64,000 nt of DNA from Agelaius tricolor (taxonomy: Eukaryota > Chordata > Aves > Passeriformes > Icteridae): assembly GCA_023055355.1 (NCBI GenBank), contig JALJCS010000004.1, positions 19,742,244 to 19,806,243 of the forward strand. The letters run 5' to 3'. Below, in pieces: positions 58,659 to 64,000 of this stretch. Position 1 is the first letter of the stretch; each line of letters begins with the position of its first letter. The notes beneath the pieces are model-generated. The model was not told the origin of the DNA, searched no databases, and saw nothing but the letters and a program-made list of their open reading frames with translations. Made by a program: the position numbers and the translations under genes.

Positions 58659-61600
58659 GTAAAGTACCACAGGATTTGAGGAGGGGCAGGAAGAAAGACA
58701 AACTGTGGGAACGATATAATTATGTGTGTATATACACTAATGTATATTTTACAGAGGAAGTAAGACCTGTGTAACAGATGGAGTTAAAAAATTATCAACA
58801 TAGCCCTGTTGGGGAACAACAGCTGTAGCAACACTAAGAGAAACAACAGCATCCACCCTCCTGCATAACACCTGCAGGGTGGTCAGTAGTCAGACATTTC
58901 TCCTGTTCATCTCATTATAGTGTGGCCAAAATATGTAGCTGTAAGAAGGTCCTTTCTTCTCCCTAGTGCTTGTTATTTGTTGTTCAGTACAGCAGAAGGG
59001 GGAGGTGATGACAGCTGCAGGAGCAATAGTTATGTGTCAAGGTGAAACAGAACTCCTGAGAGGTGAGTCCCTATCTCTAGATATCCTACACTGGGTCAAC
59101 ATGAATGAATGTAGGAGTGAAAAACAGGGGCAAACAGGAGTTAGGTACAGAAAGGAGGCCACGCTACCAAGACATCAGTTAAAAAGAAACTGGAGACTCC
59201 CCATCACTTCCATACTCCTGGTCTGCTAGGACAGCAGCTACTGAGATCCCTGAGCCATGCCATCTGGAAATCTCAAACAAAGTGCACAAAAAATAAACAA
59301 GAAATAAAAGACTTCCTGCCTTCCTCTGATCCAAACAGCATCCCACAAATTGTCACCTGCCTACTTTGGGCAGCTTAGCAAGCAGTACACAGGCATGCTC
59401 TAGAACCACTGGTGTTTTTAGGTCACTATTCCAGAAAGTGTACCTTAGTGTCCTGCCTTCCTCTGTTTCAGTATGCCTCTTCCTCTTCTATCCCTAGCCT
59501 GCAAAGTTTATTTACCATTTTAGCAAGAGTTCCACACCAGAAGATCATGTGTTATCTCAGAAGTTCAATCACATTTTTCTTGCAAGGTAAATAATGTGTG
59601 CTCTTTTCCACTACATGATCAGTGGATTCACTGAGAAGAGGGGTGCAGATTATATGCTGATGGACATGATAGGCTCAGGGCACTTGGATTTAATCTTGTA
59701 TTTTTCATTAGCCTATCACTGCCAGTCTTAGAAACCCAAACACAAAGCAACACCCAGATGCCAAGGTGTTGCTTCCTGTTCATCTCTTTGTGCAACAAAA
59801 CAGACTTGAACACATAAACCAGCCTGGTAACTGTGTGCATTGCTGGGCACACTTCCTTGCTGCTCTGAAAGTAGGTTTGTGCTCAGTGACATTCACCAAG
59901 ACTGTGCTGCAATTGCCACACCTGTACAATGACTTCTTTGTGAACCACTTCAGGGTCTACTGTATCACAGCTAGGTATTGGTAATATTACAGTCAATTCG
60001 TTTTGTGGAGGAATGATGCTATTTTAGACAGGATTTTTTTCAGAGCATTGATGCATTTGTCCTTTTAATCCCTGGAATATATAAACACAATGAATTGAAA
60101 ATTTTAAAAATCCCAAAGAGTAACTTTATTAGCTGCTGAATTAGGATTCCTGGACTTTGAACTAGGGAGAATTATAATAAGCCTTTCCCGAGAGTGGAAA
60201 TTTTTTTTCTGATGTTAGATTAAATTATCTTTGTACTGCTTCAGCTTTGGTGGTACATAAATAGTTCTTTCTTAGTCTGCATTTATGTGAGACGACAGTA
60301 AATAAAGCTCTCTTTTTGATCTAAGTTATTGCATGGTGATGTTTAGCCAGACGATGTCTGTTGTTGGGCAAACACACAAAAGAATCCAAGTCTGTGAGCT
60401 CTCCTCTCATTTAAGAAGCCTAATTTTTTATGGTTGCTGTTATACCTGGAAGGCCTGGAAGGAATCACAGAGAGAGGAGGGAAGTGGGGTTGAGGGAATC
60501 TCTGATGACTTTGCCTATGCTTCTTGGTTCTTCCAGCACTCTGTGTAAAGCCTTTGTGGACAGAGCTGTGCCTGGGCTCACCCAGCCCTGGTGTCTCTGT
60601 ACAGGCATTTACAGGGAGCGAGGTGATGGCAATGTTGGGCAGGTCTTCACTCACACACCTTTCCATGCTCAACATCAAGGCACTGAATACCTTTGACTTC
60701 TGTTGACTATGAAGCAACTCTGAGACTTTTTAAACAGATTTGAAGTTATATGTAATCACTGTTCCCAACACTAATCAAAATTAGGATTAGCAGGAAGCTA
60801 TACTGGTGTAATATCAGACCAAGGGGTTTGGAAAGATAAAGAAACTTCTGGTGGTCTCTAGACCATGATTAAATATTCCTAGCTCTTACAGAAACTTTGA
60901 TCATATCCACTGGATTTTATCACAGGTCTGCTGTGAGTTGGAGTTCAGAAATTTAGAATTTTCAAGACCAGGAGCTAAACATCAGTTTCATGAGCTTCCT
61001 TCTCATGACAACTAGTGGGAAGAAAATGGTACACTTAGATGAGACTGGAATATGTGTGGATAGCTGCATCTGAAACAGCCTGGACACTCCGGCCAATATT
61101 TGTCCTGCCAGCTAGTCAAGCAAAAAAATCTTGTGCAGAGGCAAGAAGCAGATATTGGTAATCTACAAACTGAGCAGTGCTTAGATAAGTCAGTGCGGTC
61201 TTAGTCCATCTGACAGTGGTAGAGAACAGCCTGTCTTGGTGTAAACTCAGTAAAGTCCTCAAGCATATGAAGAAGCTTTAACACCTGCTTAGTCCCAAGG
61301 AAGCTGAAGGAACCATTTGGGAGATTAAGGTACACACAGAACTCTGCCATTAATCAGTGTCAGTGGAATTTCTAGGATAAAACCCTGTCACTGGACCTTT
61401 ATCATGCAGAACTGAATGCTGGAGGTTCGCATTCATATCTACTTTGCATTATTTTATTTTTCAGTCATGTATTGTTTCTGAATCTTCATTGTTATAAATC
61501 TAGCTGACACTTATTTTCAGCCTTAAATGATATAGTTTTTCAGTTGGAGATGTATTTCACATGCCTTTATTTTGCACTTACTGTTTGAAGGCAAATTAAT

Positions 61601-62619
61601 ACTAAATCCTTCAAACATTTACTCTCACTTTGAATAAAGCATGGTGAAATGCTTTCTTCTAAATGGTGCCAGATTTGAAACAAGAGCTCACTTCTCTAGC
61701 TCAACATCACCTGTTAATCAGTTGTAGGATGGCTAAGAATAGGAAAAACATACACAGAAATTACCCTAAGCACCCTGTATTTCCCTCAGGTTCTGCAACT
61801 TCCCTGGCTGTGCTCTAGCCTTCTCATCTTCCTTGTTTAAGACTTTATTGAAAGCTGTTCTGAGGCTGAGGGAAATCCATGTCCTATTGTTCCAACGATT
61901 CCAGAAGGTGCTGGAACACACATAAAGACTGGTAAGAATAGAAACTTTGTTCTTTTTTTAAGATAATTATGTGAAGACTGCATGACTTTTATCAAATGAA
62001 TTAGATTACTGATGTATTTTCAGGTTTTTCATTTTAAAGCTTGCTTTTTTATCTTTTTAGAGTTGTTGATTGCATTATTGATTGTTGCAATATTTTATCC
62101 AGATCCTCAGCATATATGGAATCTCTTTCTTAAAGCCTTGAGAATCTAAGTTGCTTAATCAACTGATATGACTTGTGCCTGGACTACTTAAATAAGACTT
62201 TGAAAACTGAGGTGCAGCCACAAATCTTAAAGAAAGAAAAAGAAAAATAATGTGACTTTCATTTTCATATAATTTCAAACTGTTGATTCATGGCAGTTTC
62301 AAAAACTTATAAGGCAAAATCCATTATAATTTGATTTTTGGAACTGTCAAAACCCATAATTTGTTCCTTACACCGCCGTTGTCTAGTCCTCAGAAATATT
62401 AGTCTTAAGTACTCCCTAACTAATCATTCTAAAAAAACATCAAATAGAGACTTTTTGCTGATATTAAGCATTTGTTCTCAAGGTAGCTTTCAAGCTGGGT
62501 ACTGAATGCCACCTCCTACTTCTGTCAAGCGAGCAATAGAAGCTATAGGGGAAAAGGTGGTGTCTTAATGCACATGCATAGGTGAATTAACCACTGTTAA
62601 ACAATGTAGTGAGCGTTTG
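58659..62619. other. Intergenic, nothing recognised
   Basis: No gene or repeat family is recognised. The ORFs near 60.3-60.7 kb overlap on both strands and have no family resemblance. Confidence 0.4.
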
Positions 62620-62742
62620 CAAAAGGAAAAAAACCAACAAAACAACCAAAACCCCAAACAAAACAAAACAAAACAAAACCTCCTTAAACAAACAACAACA
62701 ACAAAACCTAAGCCAAAACAAAAACTCCAAACAAAACCCCCC
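62620..62742. repeat. C/A-rich low-complexity tract
   Basis: A and C dominate, with CAAAA and CAA units such as (AAAAC)n at about 62656-62678. It is the same type of sequence as the G/T-rich tracts elsewhere in the window, in the opposite orientation. Confidence 0.9.
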
Positions 62743-64000
62743 AGTAATTTGCATTAGCCAGCGATTTTATGCTGAAGTGCTGTAAAGGAGAAATGTTATC
62801 AAGACACTCCAAGTGCCACTATCTCTCAAGGTCATACATGGAATGCAAAGGTTAAGAGTGGGTGGTGATAGGCTACAGATCTACTAATTTGGTTTATTAA
62901 ACCACCACAGATAATCCATACAGGATGTTCAGGGGACAACAGAATCTAGTACCTAATTACAGCATGTATGTGCTGCTTGCACAGCAGAAATTGTCCAATA
63001 TATATTCATTTATCAGCCATGTATCACGGCCACATAATTTTCTCAGTAACAGGAAACAGATTAATAGATTGTTATGTTCTCAAAGCCCTTACAAAAATTC
63101 ACCAGAGAAGTAGATGTAGAATGAGAATGTCTCTTTATGGTTCAGCCAGTAATAGGTTACATATGTGGAAAGACAAACTGCTTTTATTTTCATTACTATG
63201 ATTAAAATAATGTGATGTTCAAAAAAGACATTTAATAAACTAGCACCCTTGTCTACGGCTGTGACAGTGAGACTTTAAGTCTACCTGTCTTTCCAGAAGG
63301 CTCAGCACACTTTTGCCTCCATCTGCAGGCTGCTGGAAAGGGTGTCTTTCTAACCTGCCCTGCAGGACCTCGGGAAGAAGATGATCTGTCTACAGCTGTG
63401 CTTCCAGTGCTGGTGCAGGAGTGAGCCGAGCTCCCAGCATCCAACCTCAGCTGGATGGTGGCCCAGAGAACCTTGCATGAACACATTCCAATGCTTAAAC
63501 GGACCTTTCTTTCTCAAAATGGTGTTATACATAGCCTCAATGTCCATCCTCAGCCCAGGACTGCGCTTAGGACAGTCTCACAGAGGCAAAAGCAGCAGGA
63601 AAATGTCAGTGAGCTGAGCACATTAACTCTGGTCTGTGAGACTTCACACACTGTCATAGCAGGTAACTCAAGATCCTCTGGAGCAACAGCAAGGCAGTCT
63701 AACCTTTCCACACTCTCAAACCAGCTAAGAAGATTTCAGAGAAATGGGTATAAAATGCATATAGAACAGAGGAAGGGGGCAAGGGAACTGAGACCAAGAG
63801 ATTAACTGATTAGAAAAATACCAGAAGCAGAGACTCACATGTGAATTGCAAAAGGAATTGAATACTTTTTGAAAAAAGACCTTTTTAAGGGATTATTTTT
63901 TATAAATTGAAAATGCTTCCAGTTCAAACCATGCTGAAAAGCACAACCATATGGGATGAGAGAGCAACAGCAGCACTCAAACATTTTCTTAAGAAATGGA
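62743..64000. other. Intergenic, nothing recognised
   Basis: No gene or repeat family is recognised. Overlapping ORFs at 63253-63805 occur on both strands and match nothing known to me. Confidence 0.4.

Noticed and set aside
63253..63805. Overlapping ORFs of 65-116 codons on both strands near the window end
   Set aside because: No recognised domain and no consistent splice structure; coding on both strands at once is improbable.

Overview
The window looks like avian nuclear DNA, probably a passerine or similar bird, from an AT-rich and repeat-poor chromosome. Recognisable interspersed repeats are few, and most are degraded CR1 LINE pieces in both orientations. There are no long ORFs, operons, CRISPR arrays or tRNA/rRNA genes. 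The only gene I recognise by homology is HSD17B3 (testosterone 17-beta-dehydrogenase 3). From general knowledge this gene is Z-linked in chicken, so a Z-chromosome origin is a reasonable inference that the window cannot prove.

Region 1 (about 1-9.2 kb) holds the HSD17B3 remains on the + strand. Three exon matches are clear, at 2334-2447, 8700-8744 and 9063-9229. Two are weak and decayed, near 3668-3777 and 7970-8020. They lie in the right order and keep introns, so this is not a processed copy. Signs of decay are a GT-to-AT donor change, a shortened exon, T-runs next to or inside coding segments, and a 31-bp tandem duplication that copies one splice acceptor. I found neither the N-terminal exons nor the last exon. 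I call it a probable non-processed pseudogene, either a unitary loss or a decayed duplicate.

Region 2 (about 9.2-17 kb) holds a 1.2-kb CR1 fragment with reverse-transcriptase remnants, two short CR1 3' ends, a compact inverted-plus-direct repeat that looks like a template-switch mutation, and two G/T-rich low-complexity tracts.

Region 3 (about 17-64 kb) is gene-desert-like. It contains small CR1 relics, microsatellites, short tandem duplications and several stretches that look like conserved noncoding elements by composition and homeobox-type motifs. It also has a 415-bp polypurine mosaic of AAGGG/AAGAG/AAAAG pentamers, a 137-bp element with 30-bp inverted ends, and one small ORF at 58439-58627 with a signal-peptide-like start and a Cys-rich end inside a splice-bounded interval.

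I found no multi-gene system. The items most worth checking are the HSD17B3 decay, the duplicated splice acceptor, the template-switch structure, the pentamer mosaic, the inverted-repeat element and the small secreted-peptide-like ORF.
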